Origin: Acidobacteria bacterium Ga0077522
GTDB lineage: Bacteria > Acidobacteriota > Vicinamibacteria > Vicinamibacterales > Vicinamibacteraceae
Length of the DNA: 64,000 bases
NCBI GenBank assembly: GCA_001464065.1
Contig: LNDN01000002.1
Coordinates: 1 to 64,000 of the forward strand
Direction: 5' to 3'
A program made the position numbers and the translations under genes. Below the pieces are notes generated by a model. The model was not told the origin of the DNA, searched no databases, and worked only from the letters and a program-made list of their open reading frames with translations. The first letter of the stretch is position 1. Each line of letters opens with the position of its first letter. This document shows positions 45,698 to 54,090 of this stretch, piece after piece.

Positions 45698-45737
45698 GGA
45701 GGTGAGAGCTTCGAACGGAGCCTCTCATCCATCCTCC
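45698..45737 (+). ncRNA. Candidate structured leader hairpin holding a Shine-Dalgarno-like word
   Basis: GGAGG (45698-45702) pairs with CCTCC (45733-45737) and TGAGAG (45703-45708) pairs with CTCTCA (45722-45727), leaving a five-base bulge (TCCAT) on the 3' side. The first strand contains GGAGGTGA, a full anti-16S word, with no start codon at a usable distance. A strong terminator follows at once. It could be a small RNA or an attenuator leader for the ASPIC gene. I do not recognise a known family. Confidence 0.45.
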
Positions 45738-45740
45738 TTT

Positions 45741-45773
45741 GACGGCCTCGTCCCTCAACGAGGCCGTCCTTTT
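45741..45773 (+). terminator. Strong intrinsic terminator
   Basis: GACGGCCTCGT (45741-45751), loop CCCTCA, ACGAGGCCGTC (45758-45768), then CTTTT. An eleven-base perfect stem with a T run. It may end the yqeY transcript, the candidate leader RNA, or attenuate the ASPIC gene whose usable TTG lies in the T run. Confidence 0.85.
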
Positions 45774-47421
45774 GTCTGCCCTCCCCACCACCGCCGCCCT
45801 GACTGCCCTGGCGCTCGTCGCCGTCGTGGCATCGCCCGCGATGCAGTCGTCCGTCCCGCAGTTCGAGAACGTCCAGCCGGCCAGTGGCATCGACTTCGTG
45901 CTCGCGCACGCGCCCACGCCCGGCAAGCGCCTCATCGAGACGATGCCGGGAGGACTCGCGGCGTTCGACTACGACGGTGACGGGCTGGTCGATCTGTTCT
46001 TCGCCAACGGCAACGCGACGCCGGCGGCAGGCAAGGCCGACGCCTCGTTCCACAACCGGCTGTTCCGCAACAAGGGCGGCTTCCGCTTCGAGGATGTGAC
46101 CGCCACGGCCGGGCTCGCCGGCCGCGGCTACGCCATGGGCGCGGCCGTGGGTGACTACGACAACGATGGCGCGCCCGACCTGTTCGTGCCGGGCGTCGGG
46201 CAGCCCTCGCTCTACCGCAACGCAGGACAGGGCCGGTTCGAGGACGTCACCGCCGCCTCGGGCATCACCGCGTCGCCCTGGTCGGTCGCGGCTGCGTGGC
46301 TGGACGTCGACAAGGACGGGCGCCTCGATCTCTTCGTCGTCAACTATCTCGACTGGAACGCGCAGGCGGATCGCTTCTGCGGCGATCGGCTGCGCGACCT
46401 CCGCGTCTACTGCCACCCGAAGTTCTACACGGGCCTGCCCAACCAGCTGTATCGGAACAAGGGCGACGGCACGTTCGAGGACATCTCGCGGTCGAGCGGC
46501 ATCGCGGCGCACGTCGGCAAGGGCATGAGCGTCGGGGTCGGCGATTTCGACGGCGACGGGCGAGACGATGTGTTCGTGACCAACGACGGCGTGCCGAACT
46601 TCCTCTTCCGCAATGTGGACGGCAAGCGGTTCGAGGAGACGGCCCTGCTCGCCGGGGTTGCCCTGCCCGGATTCGGGCGCCCGGTCTCGAGCATGGGGGT
46701 CGCGGTGCAGGACGTCGACGGCGACGGCCGGCCCGACCTGCTCGTCACGGCGCTGAAGGGCGAGACCTTCCCGCTCTACGTCAACGACGGGACGATGATG
46801 TTCCACGACGGCACGCACCAGGCCAGACTCGCCGCGCCGAGCAGTCAGCGCAGCGGCTGGGGCGTGGCCGTCGTCGACCTGGACAACGACGGCCGCCCCG
46901 ACATCGCCACGGCGAACTCGCACGTCAACGACCTGATCGACCAGTTCGAGGCCTCGAGCTACAAGGAGGCCAACGCGATCCTGCTGAATCGCGGCGGCAC
47001 CTTCGAGGACGTCTCGACGCAGGTGGGGACCGCGTTCGGCCGCGCCGTGGCGGCGCATCGCGGCCTGGTCAGCGCGGACCTCGACAACGACGGCGCGCTG
47101 GACCTGGTCACGACGAGCCTCGGTGGGCCGGTCGAGGTGTGGCGCAACGCCGGACCGACGGGACACTGGCTGCGCGTGGTCCTGCGCGGCCGCGCCTCCA
47201 ACCGCGACGGACTCGGCGCGTCGATTGCCGTCGGTGGCCGGCGCTTCCGCATGACGTCAGCGGTCGGTTACGCCTCGTCCGTGCTGCAGGGGGTCCATGT
47301 CGGGCTGGGAACCGCCACCACGCCGCCACGCATCGAGGTGAAATGGCCCTCGGGGCGCACGCAGTCGGTCGAGGCTCCGGGCATCGACCGTGTGATCGAG
47401 ATCACGGAACCGGAGGCGTGA
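45772..47421 (+). CDS. FG-GAP/VCBS repeat protein with ASPIC/UnbV C-terminus
   Basis: About 549 residues, exported. A hydrophobic leader is followed by FG-GAP/VCBS propeller repeats with Ca-binding loops (DYDGDGLVDL, DYDNDGAPDL, DVDKDGRLDL, DFDGDGRDDV, DVDGDGRPDL, DLDNDGRPDI, DLDNDGALDL) and a C-terminal ASPIC/UnbV domain (GLGASIAVGGRRF, HVGLG, IEVKWPSGRTQ). Such CRTAC-type proteins are extracellular binding proteins in Acidobacteriota. The start is uncertain: only TTG codons (45739 or 45772), GTG 45826 and ATG 45841 are available. TTG 45772 gives a signal-like N-terminus but lies in the terminator T run. The 3' end overlaps the convergent TPR gene by 20 bases. Confidence 0.82.
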   Translation: MSALPTTAALTALALVAVVASPAMQSSVPQFENVQPASGIDFVLAHAPTPGKRLIETMPGGLAAFDYDGDGLVDLFFANGNATPAAGKADASFHNRLFRNKGGFRFEDVTATAGLAGRGYAMGAAVGDYDNDGAPDLFVPGVGQPSLYRNAGQGRFEDVTAASGITASPWSVAAAWLDVDKDGRLDLFVVNYLDWNAQADRFCGDRLRDLRVYCHPKFYTGLPNQLYRNKGDGTFEDISRSSGIAAHVGKGMSVGVGDFDGDGRDDVFVTNDGVPNFLFRNVDGKRFEETALLAGVALPGFGRPVSSMGVAVQDVDGDGRPDLLVTALKGETFPLYVNDGTMMFHDGTHQARLAAPSSQRSGWGVAVVDLDNDGRPDIATANSHVNDLIDQFEASSYKEANAILLNRGGTFEDVSTQVGTAFGRAVAAHRGLVSADLDNDGALDLVTTSLGGPVEVWRNAGPTGHWLRVVLRGRASNRDGLGASIAVGGRRFRMTSAVGYASSVLQGVHVGLGTATTPPRIEVKWPSGRTQSVEAPGIDRVIEITEPEA

Positions 47422-48949
47422 TCGCGGATCCCTCCGCGCCGGCGGGGGCCGCGGGGGCGGTCGCCTGCGACCGTTTCTGGTACTCGGCGAGCAGGACCTT
47501 GGCGCGATCCGGCTTGCCGGTGCGCTGCATCGCCTGCGCGAGCTGGTAGTGCACGCTGCCGTCGGCGTCGGTGGCGAGGGCCTTCTCGAGGTACGGAATC
47601 GCCTCGCCGAACTGCCCGGCCTGGACGAGGGCACGGCCCAATGAGGCCTGCGCCTGCACCATCGACGGGTCGGCGGCCGCGGCTTTCCTGAGCAGATCCA
47701 CGGCGCGATCGACCTGCTGGGCCTGCAGCAGCGCCTCGCCGAGCGCCACTTGCAGGTCGGGCGCATCGGGCACCATGGCGTGCAGTTTCTCGAGCAGCGG
47801 AAGCGCCGCCGCGAAGTCGCGCGCGGCATAGAGCGCACCGGCCAGTTCGCGTTCGAGACCCGGATCGGCAGGCGCGAGCGCCAGGGCCTCGCGCAGTTGC
47901 GTCGCGGCCTCGAGGGGCTGCCCCTGGTCGCGGGCGATACCGGCCCGCACCACGTACCGCTCGACGGACGGCGGCAGCTTCTCGAGCCGGTCGAAGGACT
48001 GCGCGGCGAGATCGTTGGCCGCCCGCGCGCGCCAGTACAGCGCCGTCGCCTGCGCGGCCGTCGCGGTCCGCGTCAGCACGTCTTCCAGGTTGCCGGCGAG
48101 ATAGGCACACGCCACCGGCACGGTCTGGCACGGCGGCTGCTCGTCGCTGGCGCGCTTCTGCTCGACGGCCGCCCAGTCGGCGTGGCCGCTGGCGGTGTAG
48201 ACGCGCGCGAGCGTGTGGTGCACGCCCGGCAGTGTGGGCAGCGCTGTCTGCGCCTTCTTGATCAGCGAGAACGCCTGCGGGTACTTCTCCTCGATGGTGA
48301 GCACGTCGGCGGCCAGCAGCCACACGTAGGGAGAATCGACGTCGAGGGTCTGCAGGCGGGCGAAGGCCTGGCGGGCGATCCCTTCGTAGCTGCGCCCGAG
48401 CGCCGCCCAGACCTGGGGGGACTCCGGTTGGGCCGCCGAGAGGGCCTTCAGCTGCTCCGAGGCATCGGCGAACTGCTCGAGGGCGAGCAGGGCCTCGGCG
48501 AGGGCCTGCCGTGCGTTGGCGTTCTCCTTGTCGGCCTGCACCACCTGTCTGAGGGGCGCCACGGCGTCCCGTGGTCGGCCGATCTCGAGCAGCGAGATGC
48601 CGAGGAACAGTTTGGCCGGCAGCAGGTCCGGCCGCAGGCGGATGGCCTCGCGCAGCGGCGCGATGGCCTCGGCCGTCCGGCCTCCCATCGCCCGAGCCAT
48701 GCCCAGCTGCATGTGTGCGATCGGATCGGTCGGCGTCAGGCCGACGAGCTTCTGGTAGATGGCTTCGGCGTCGCCGAACCGCGACCCCTCCATGGCCGAT
48801 TCGCCTTGCGTCCGCAGGGCCGTGACATCGGCGGCGCTGCCTTGCGCCCGGAGGGACGACTGCGCCCCGGACGCCGCCAACGCGATCGCAGGGACGGAGC
48901 ACACGCCGGCCGCAAGGAGGAGAACGAGAGCACCGCCGGAACTGCGCAC
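47402..48949 (-). CDS. Secreted TPR protein
   Basis: A 515-residue exported protein with a hydrophobic signal peptide (LVLLLAAGVCSVPAIALA). From about residue 40 to the end it consists of TPR repeats, for example FGDAEAIYQKLVGLTPTDP, AEAIAPLREAIRLRPDL and FGEAIPYLEKALATDAD. Two Cys (CQTVPVAC) in the middle may form a disulfide. GTG 48949 is chosen because TACAAG lies six bases before it with TTGACG 18 bases further upstream. It is divergent from murJ; a joint role in envelope assembly is possible but unproven. Confidence 0.85.
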   Translation of the reverse strand: MRSSGGALVLLLAAGVCSVPAIALAASGAQSSLRAQGSAADVTALRTQGESAMEGSRFGDAEAIYQKLVGLTPTDPIAHMQLGMARAMGGRTAEAIAPLREAIRLRPDLLPAKLFLGISLLEIGRPRDAVAPLRQVVQADKENANARQALAEALLALEQFADASEQLKALSAAQPESPQVWAALGRSYEGIARQAFARLQTLDVDSPYVWLLAADVLTIEEKYPQAFSLIKKAQTALPTLPGVHHTLARVYTASGHADWAAVEQKRASDEQPPCQTVPVACAYLAGNLEDVLTRTATAAQATALYWRARAANDLAAQSFDRLEKLPPSVERYVVRAGIARDQGQPLEAATQLREALALAPADPGLERELAGALYAARDFAAALPLLEKLHAMVPDAPDLQVALGEALLQAQQVDRAVDLLRKAAAADPSMVQAQASLGRALVQAGQFGEAIPYLEKALATDADGSVHYQLAQAMQRTGKPDRAKVLLAEYQKRSQATAPAAPAGAEGSAITPPVP

Positions 48950-48955
48950 CCTGCA

Positions 48956-48985
48956 CTTGTAGGCCGTCGGTGGCGGGCGCGTCAA
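48956..48985 (-). promoter_or_regulatory. Promoter for leaderless TPR gene
   Basis: Minus strand TTGACG (48985-48980), 18-base spacer, TACAAG (48961-48956), six bases, then GTG at 48949. This is the clearest two-element example of the leaderless arrangement in the window. Confidence 0.6.
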
Positions 48986-49022
48986 CCGCCGGGGCACGGC
49001 CGGTCGCCGCGGTCTCGCATGC

Positions 49023-49028
49023 GATGAT
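49023..49028 (+). promoter_or_regulatory. Possible -10 for leaderless murJ mRNA
   Basis: GATGAT ends six bases before the murJ GTG at 49035. It matches four of six -10 positions and has the same spacing as the pgeF element CATGAT. Confidence 0.35.
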
Positions 49029-49034
49029 GTCGCG

Positions 49035-50651
49035 GTGACGTCGCCGCCCGGCCCCTCCCTGACGCGTGCTGCCGGACTCGCAGGCAGCGCGACGATGGCG
49101 AGCCGGCTGCTGGGACTGGTCCGCGAACAGGTCCTCGCACACGCGTTCGGCGCGAGCGACCAGATGGACGCCTTTCGCGTGGCGTTCCGCCTCCCCAACC
49201 TCGTGCGCGACCTGTTTGCCGAGGGCGCCATGACCGCGGCGTTCGTGCCGACCTTCAGTCGTGTCCTGGCCACGGGGGACCGCGACGCGGCGTGGCGGCT
49301 GGGGCGACGCGCGATCACGGCGCTGGCCCTGGTCACCATCGTCATCGCCGTCGTCGGCATCGCGTTCGCCGAGCCGATCACGAGGGCCTTTGCGCCCGAG
49401 TACCAGGCCGTGCCCGGCAAGTTCGAGCTGACGGTCCGACTGACCCGCTGGATGTTCCCGTTCCTGCCGCTGGTGGCCGTGTCGGTGGCCGCCGCCGGGA
49501 TGCTCAACGCGCTCGGCCGCTTCTTCGTGCCCGCGCTGGCGCCCGCCACGTTCAACGTCGCGTCGATCGCGTGCATCCTGCTGCTGGTGCCGCTGATGCC
49601 GGCGCTCGGCGCCGAACCCGTGGTCGCCCTGGCCATTGCCGTGCTCATCGGCGGGCTGGGGCAGGTGCTGGTGCTGTGGCCGCAGTTGCGGGCGGAGGGC
49701 TTCCGCTATCGCGTCGACGTGGCGCCGCGCGATCCCGCCCTGCGCGAGATCCTGCTGCTGATGGGGCCGGGCACGCTCGGCGTGGCCGCCACGCAGTTCA
49801 ACGTCTACGTCAACACCATCCTGGCCACGGGGCAGCAGGCGGGCGCCGTGTCGTGGCTCGACTACGCCTTCCGCATCATGTACCTGCCGATCGGCATCTT
49901 CGGCGTCGCCATCGCCAGTGCGACGTTGCCGATGGTCTCGGCACATGCGGGCCGCAACGACATGCCCGCCGTGCGGCAGACGCTGGCGCACTCGGTGCGG
50001 TTGATGCTGGCGCTCACGGTGCCGGCCACCGTCGGATTGATCGCCCTCGGCACGCCGATCGTCCGGTTGATCTACGAACGCGGGCGGTTCCTCGCCAGCG
50101 ACACCGATGCCGTGGCCCTCGCCCTGGCCGCGTACGCCCCGGGGCTCATCGGCTACTCGACGGTCAAGGTCCTGTCGCCGACGTTCTACGCCCTGCGAGA
50201 CGCCCGCACGCCGGTCGTGATCAGCGTCATCTCGGTGCTGACCAATGCCGCGCTCAACGTCGTGCTGGTCGGTCGCTTCGGCTATGCGGGCCTGGCGGCC
50301 GGCACGGCGGTGGCCTCCGTGCTCAACGCCGGTCTGCTCTACGTGCTGCTGCGTCGTCGGCTGGGGCACCTGGAAGGTGGACGGCTGATCGCGACGCTGG
50401 TGCGCATCGCGGTGGCCAGCGCGCTGATGGGCGGTGCGGCGTGGGGCCTGCACACGTGGCTGGCCACGCAGGTGCTGCCGGGCGAGGCGTTCGTCGTACA
50501 GATCATCCGCGTCGGGACGAGCATCGGGGCGGCGCTGGTCGTCCTGGCCGGGAGTGCGCGCCTGCTGCGCATCGAGGAGTTCGACGAGGCGTTCTCGAAC
50601 GTGTTGCGGCGGCTGCGTGGTCGCCGCGCGACGGGAGCCCCGCGTGGCTGA
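49035..50651 (+). CDS. murJ: Lipid II flippase MurJ
   Basis: A 538-residue MOP-superfamily membrane protein with about fourteen helices that flips lipid II to the periplasm. Markers: GSATMASRLLGLVREQVLAHAFG at the N-terminus (split over two conserved blocks), DAFRVAFRLPNLVRDLFAEGAM, and LDYAFRIMYLPIGIFGVAIASATLP. The start is GTG without ribosome site. Its stop overlaps the MFS gene start by eight bases. Lying away from the dcw cluster is normal for murJ. Confidence 0.95.
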   Translation: MTSPPGPSLTRAAGLAGSATMASRLLGLVREQVLAHAFGASDQMDAFRVAFRLPNLVRDLFAEGAMTAAFVPTFSRVLATGDRDAAWRLGRRAITALALVTIVIAVVGIAFAEPITRAFAPEYQAVPGKFELTVRLTRWMFPFLPLVAVSVAAAGMLNALGRFFVPALAPATFNVASIACILLLVPLMPALGAEPVVALAIAVLIGGLGQVLVLWPQLRAEGFRYRVDVAPRDPALREILLLMGPGTLGVAATQFNVYVNTILATGQQAGAVSWLDYAFRIMYLPIGIFGVAIASATLPMVSAHAGRNDMPAVRQTLAHSVRLMLALTVPATVGLIALGTPIVRLIYERGRFLASDTDAVALALAAYAPGLIGYSTVKVLSPTFYALRDARTPVVISVISVLTNAALNVVLVGRFGYAGLAAGTAVASVLNAGLLYVLLRRRLGHLEGGRLIATLVRIAVASALMGGAAWGLHTWLATQVLPGEAFVVQIIRVGTSIGAALVVLAGSARLLRIEEFDEAFSNVLRRLRGRRATGAPRG

Positions 50652-51882
50652 CACGGTGACGCCCCAGGTGGACAGCCGGCCGCTCGGCGTCGTGTCGTCG
50701 GCGCACTTCATGGTGGACGCGTACTCGAACATGTACGCGCCGCTGCTGCCGCTGCTGATGCCCAAGCTCGGGATGAGCCTGCATGCGGCCGGGACGCTGA
50801 TGATGGTGTTCCAGGCGGCGGCCTCGCTCTCGCAGTTGCTGTTCGGCCGCCTCGCCGACCGTGGTCATGCCCGGGCGTTGCTGATCGGCGGGCCGCTGGT
50901 GAGCGCGGTGGTGCTCAGCCTGATGGGCCTGGTCGAGCATCAGGCGATGCTGGCGCTCGTGCTGGTGGTCGGGGGCCTCGGCATCGCGGCCTTCCATCCG
51001 CCCGGCGCGATGGTCGCGCACACCGCCGGCCGCTCGCGCCCGGGCACGGCCATGAGCGTGTTCGTGACCAGCGGCACCATCGGGTTCGCGCTGGCGCCGC
51101 TGCTGGTGGCCAACGCCGCCGGCCGGCACGGGCTCGGGTCGACCGTCTGGTTCCTGCTGCCCGGGCTCGCCTGTGCGTTGCTGTTCGCGCGCGCGGTGCC
51201 GGCCCTGCCGCTGGCGCAGCGGCATCATCAGGGTGGTGGCCTGCGGGCGCTGCGTCCGCAGGCCCGCAACCTCTTCCTGCTCTACGCCCTCGTGGTGCTC
51301 CGCACCGTGGTGTCGCTGTCGTTTGCCACCTTCGTGCCGGTGCTGCTCACGCGCCAGGGGATGGGCGTCGGCGAGGCCGGGGCGGCGATGGCGCTGTACC
51401 TGTTCATGTCCGGCATCGGCGGCTTCTGGGGCGGCACGCTGGCCGATCGCTTCGGCCCGCGCCGCGTCATCGTCTGGTCGCTGCTGCTGTCGACCCCGTT
51501 CCTGCTCGCGGCCCCGCAGACCACCGGCTGGACGTTCGCGCTGCTGCTCGCCGGTGGGGGGTTGTTCCTGCAGTCGACACTCCCGGTCAACGTCAGCTTC
51601 GGGCAGGCGCTGGCCCCGCACAGCGCGGCCACCGTGTCGTCGCTGATGATGGGGGTCGCCTGGGGCAGCGGCGGCATGCTGGTGCCGGGAACCGGCATGC
51701 TCGCCGACGCCGTCGGGCTGCCGACCACGCTGACGATGCTGGCCGTCGTGCCGTTCGGTGCGGCGCTGCTGGCGACGCAACTGCCGCCCGCGCCCCCGCT
51801 GCCGATGCACGTCGAGCCCGTCGAGGTGAACGTCGCGGCCATCGACCCGTCCGCCGACGACGACACCGCCTCGCCTGTGTAG
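50644..51882 (+). CDS. MFS transporter, fosmidomycin-resistance-like
   Basis: A 412-residue transporter with twelve hydrophobic helices. The N-terminal half reads SSAHFMVDAYSNMYAPLLPLLMPKLGMS with LFGRLADRG after helix 2, typical of the Fsr branch of drug/metabolite exporters; AAFHPPGAMVAH and GGTLADRFGPRRV are also conserved. The GTG start overlaps murJ by eight bases, so the two are co-translated. Transport of a wall or isoprenoid precursor is a tempting guess; the substrate is unknown. A perfect palindrome follows the stop. Confidence 0.85.
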   Translation: MADTVTPQVDSRPLGVVSSAHFMVDAYSNMYAPLLPLLMPKLGMSLHAAGTLMMVFQAAASLSQLLFGRLADRGHARALLIGGPLVSAVVLSLMGLVEHQAMLALVLVVGGLGIAAFHPPGAMVAHTAGRSRPGTAMSVFVTSGTIGFALAPLLVANAAGRHGLGSTVWFLLPGLACALLFARAVPALPLAQRHHQGGGLRALRPQARNLFLLYALVVLRTVVSLSFATFVPVLLTRQGMGVGEAGAAMALYLFMSGIGGFWGGTLADRFGPRRVIVWSLLLSTPFLLAAPQTTGWTFALLLAGGGLFLQSTLPVNVSFGQALAPHSAATVSSLMMGVAWGSGGMLVPGTGMLADAVGLPTTLTMLAVVPFGAALLATQLPPAPPLPMHVEPVEVNVAAIDPSADDDTASPV

Positions 51883-51883
51883 G

Positions 51884-51902
51884 CGTCGGACTTTGTCCGA
51901 CG
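51884..51902. repeat. Palindrome after MFS gene
   Basis: CGTCGGAC, TTT, GTCCGACG: eight-base perfect arms. Fifteen bases of it recur in inverse orientation at 59091-59105. It lies two bases after the MFS stop. Confidence 0.7.
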
Positions 51903-51919
51903 TGAGGCCGAGAACTCGT

Positions 51920-51925
51920 TACACT
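51920..51925 (+). promoter_or_regulatory. -10 element for leaderless rhomboid mRNA
   Basis: TACACT ends six bases before GTG 51932. TTGTCC at 51893-51898 is a weak -35 with a long 21-base spacer and overlaps the palindrome. Confidence 0.5.
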
Positions 51926-51931
51926 GGCGGA

Positions 51932-52672
51932 GTGCCTCGATCCCCCTATTCCCGGATCCAGTACCAGTTCGGGCCGGGCCCGCTGACACCAGCGGTCAAG
52001 GCCCTCCTCATCGCCAACGGCGCCCTGTTCCTCGCCCAACTGGTGATGCCGGCGCTCACGAGCTACGGCGGACTCACGCCGGCCGCCGTGCTCGAGTCGC
52101 TGTGGATCTGGCAGCCGGTCACCTACATGTTCCTGCACGCGGGGCTGACGCACCTCGTGTTCAACATGCTGGCGCTCTGGATGTTCGGAGTGGAGCTGGA
52201 GAAGATCTGGGGCACGCAGGCCTTCGCGCGCTTCTATTTCCTGTGCGGCCTGGGCGCCGCCGCCACGACGATCGTCGCGTCCCTGCTGCCCTTCGACTTC
52301 GCGAACTTCCTCTACGTGACCCCGACGGTCGGCGCGTCGGGCGCGATCTACGGCCTGCTCGCGGCGTTCGGCGTGATGTTCGCCAATCGCCCGATCTACA
52401 TGTACTTCCTGTTTCCGGTGCCGGCGCGCATCTTCGTGCTGATCACCGGCGCCATCACCCTGCTGTTGTCGGTGACCTCGTCGGGCGGGCAGATGGCGCA
52501 TCTCGCCCATCTCGGTGGCCTGCTGACCGGATGGCTGCTCCTGATGCGCGGCCGCGGCGGCATGATGGCCGAACTCAAGTACCGTTACACCAAGTGGCGC
52601 CTTCAGCGGGCCCGTCGTCGATTCGACGTGCACCAGGGCGGTCGCAGCGGCGGTGGCTGGAACGTGCACTAG
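51932..52672 (+). CDS. Rhomboid intramembrane serine protease
   Basis: A 246-residue six-helix membrane protease. The catalytic Ser lies in GASGAIYG and the His in MAHLAHLGG; the loop-1 region has WQPVTYMFLHAGLTHLVFNMLALWMFG in adjoining blocks. It cleaves membrane-anchored substrates within the bilayer. A basic 40-residue cytoplasmic tail (KWRLQRARRRF) follows the last helix. The GTG start is supported by TACACT six bases upstream. The substrate is unknown. Confidence 0.92.
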   Translation: MPRSPYSRIQYQFGPGPLTPAVKALLIANGALFLAQLVMPALTSYGGLTPAAVLESLWIWQPVTYMFLHAGLTHLVFNMLALWMFGVELEKIWGTQAFARFYFLCGLGAAATTIVASLLPFDFANFLYVTPTVGASGAIYGLLAAFGVMFANRPIYMYFLFPVPARIFVLITGAITLLLSVTSSGGQMAHLAHLGGLLTGWLLLMRGRGGMMAELKYRYTKWRLQRARRRFDVHQGGRSGGGWNVH

Positions 52673-52755
52673 CGGCAGCGCCACGGCGTGCCCGTGGGCC
52701 GGAGGCGCGAAACCGGTCGAGGCGTCCGTCCTTACCTCCACGGAGGCAACGACGA

Positions 52756-53745
52756 ATGGCCACGATCATCGCCCGCAACGCACTCGGGCTGCCGGACGCC
52801 CTGCAGGAGGCGGCGCGCATCTCCGAAGAGATGCTGCACTGCGCAGGGTCGCCGTGCGACGACCCCGAGTATCGCTATTCGCAGTACGTCTCGCTCGTCC
52901 ATGCGCTCATCGCGTCGCTGCGACGAGCCGAGCTGGCCGGCGCGACGCCGGAGGCGCTGCGGGCCGCGAGCCTCGAGGCGCGCCTCGTCCATCGTCTGTC
53001 GCCGCTCTGTGAACGCCTCCAGGACTGGCCGCGCGGCTACGCGGGCGACTTCGAAACCGTCGAGTACCTGTGCGACGGCATCAATCAGGCCTCGGTCGAC
53101 TCCTTCGGTCATGCCATCGAGGCCTACGCCCTGCGCAGCGCGGCGGCACAGCAGCACCGCAACAAGGTACAGGAGCAGGCCGCGATGGTGGCGCGGCGGC
53201 TCGAGGCGACGACCCGGCCGATCCGCGTGCTGTCCATCGGCTGCGGCGGCTCGCGCGACCTGCTGGCCCTGCGGCGGCACTGTGCCGATCCCTCGGCGAT
53301 GGCACGCCTCTCGGTCGTGCTGAACGATGCCGACGAGGGCGCGCTGGCGCTGTCGGCGCAGCGGCTGGGCGACATGGGCATTGCCGCGCGCACGCTGCCG
53401 ATGAACGTGCTGGCCGGCGTGCGCCTGCTCGTCCGCGAGCGGGAGCGCTTCGACCTCGTGCTGGCCGGGGGACTGTTCGACTACCTCGACGACCGGACGG
53501 CCGCCGTCCTCGTGCGGATGTGCGGCACGACGCTGCTCGGGCGCGGCGGCTCGCTGTTCTTCACCAACATCGCCGCCGGCAATCCCTACCGGACGTGGAT
53601 GGATCACATCGCGTCGTGGCGACTCATCCATCGCTCGGAGGACGACATCCGCGCCCTGGTGCCCGACGCGCCCACCGCGTGGCAGACCTCGATGGCGCGC
53701 GACGTGTCGGGCCTGGCGATCCTGACGACCGTCACCGCCGCCTGA
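52756..53745 (+). CDS. Class I SAM-dependent methyltransferase-like protein
   Basis: A 329-residue protein. Residues 1-150 are a helical N-domain. The SAM-binding core begins at VLSIGCGGSRDLLAL (motif I), with VVLNDADEGAL as the acidic strand 2 and FDLVLAGGLFDYLDD as motif IV. The overall build resembles the PhcB/hydroxypalmitate methyl-ester-type methyltransferases, but this is only a resemblance. GGAGG nine bases before ATG 52756 can pair with CCTCC just upstream. Its stop codon is the first part of a heptamer repeat shared with the convergent cupin gene. Confidence 0.75.
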   Translation: MATIIARNALGLPDALQEAARISEEMLHCAGSPCDDPEYRYSQYVSLVHALIASLRRAELAGATPEALRAASLEARLVHRLSPLCERLQDWPRGYAGDFETVEYLCDGINQASVDSFGHAIEAYALRSAAAQQHRNKVQEQAAMVARRLEATTRPIRVLSIGCGGSRDLLALRRHCADPSAMARLSVVLNDADEGALALSAQRLGDMGIAARTLPMNVLAGVRLLVRERERFDLVLAGGLFDYLDDRTAAVLVRMCGTTLLGRGGSLFFTNIAAGNPYRTWMDHIASWRLIHRSEDDIRALVPDAPTAWQTSMARDVSGLAILTTVTAA

Positions 53746-53771
53746 GCCTTGAGCCTTGAGCCTGAGCTCTA
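53740..53771. repeat. Heptamer repeat containing two convergent stop codons
   Basis: GCCTGA, GCCTTGA, GCCTTGA, GCCTGA, GCTCTA. The first unit holds the methyltransferase TGA (53743-53745) and the last the cupin TAG (53771-53769 on the minus strand). The whole 23-base intergenic space is repeat. Confidence 0.8.
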
Positions 53772-54077
53772 CCGCACCGGGCTGAAGACGCCGAGCACGA
53801 AGGTGTCGTCCAGGGCCACGGCCTGGTGGGCGACGCCGCTCGGGATGTGCAGCACTTCGCCCTCCTCGACACGCAGTTCCTCGCCGCCGACGAGGAACTG
53901 CAGGGCGCCCTGCAGCACGTAGGTCATCTGCTCCTCGTCGTGCGCGTGCAGCGGGATGAGCGCCCCCTTCTTCAGGTACACCTGCGTCAGCATCTCGCGT
54001 TCGCCGCGCACCACCTTGCGCGACACCATCTCGGTGACCTTCTCGAGCGCAATCTCATCCCAGCGGTACAGGGGCAT
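53769..54077 (-). CDS. Cupin-domain protein
   Basis: A 102-residue single-domain cupin. The metal site appears as PLHAHDEEQMTYVLQG (two His and a Glu) and IPSGVAHQAVALDD (third His). Such small cupins may be sugar isomerases, dioxygenases or sensors; nothing here decides which. ATG 54077 follows six C residues after TAGGAT, so the mRNA is probably leaderless. A ten-unit heptamer array lies directly upstream in the -35 region. Confidence 0.88.
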   Translation of the reverse strand: MPLYRWDEIALEKVTEMVSRKVVRGEREMLTQVYLKKGALIPLHAHDEEQMTYVLQGALQFLVGGEELRVEEGEVLHIPSGVAHQAVALDDTFVLGVFSPVR

Positions 54078-54083
54078 GGGGGG

Positions 54084-54089
54084 ATCCTA
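54084..54089 (-). promoter_or_regulatory. -10 element for leaderless cupin mRNA
   Basis: TAGGAT on the minus strand ends six bases (CCCCCC) before ATG 54077. The heptamer array at 54091-54160 begins one base upstream, so the -35 position is within the repeat. Confidence 0.5.
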
Positions 54090-54090
54090 C

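Noticed and set aside
45739..45771. TTG at 45739 as start of the ASPIC gene
   Set aside because: It would place coding sequence across the whole terminator hairpin and there is no ribosome site; a later start is more likely, though still uncertain.
47268..50765. Very long open frame on the minus strand opposite murJ and the ASPIC gene
   Set aside because: It reads through murJ and the ASPIC/UnbV gene in antisense, is Arg/Gly/His-rich and has no family resemblance except where it coincides with the TPR gene; a usual high-G+C shadow.
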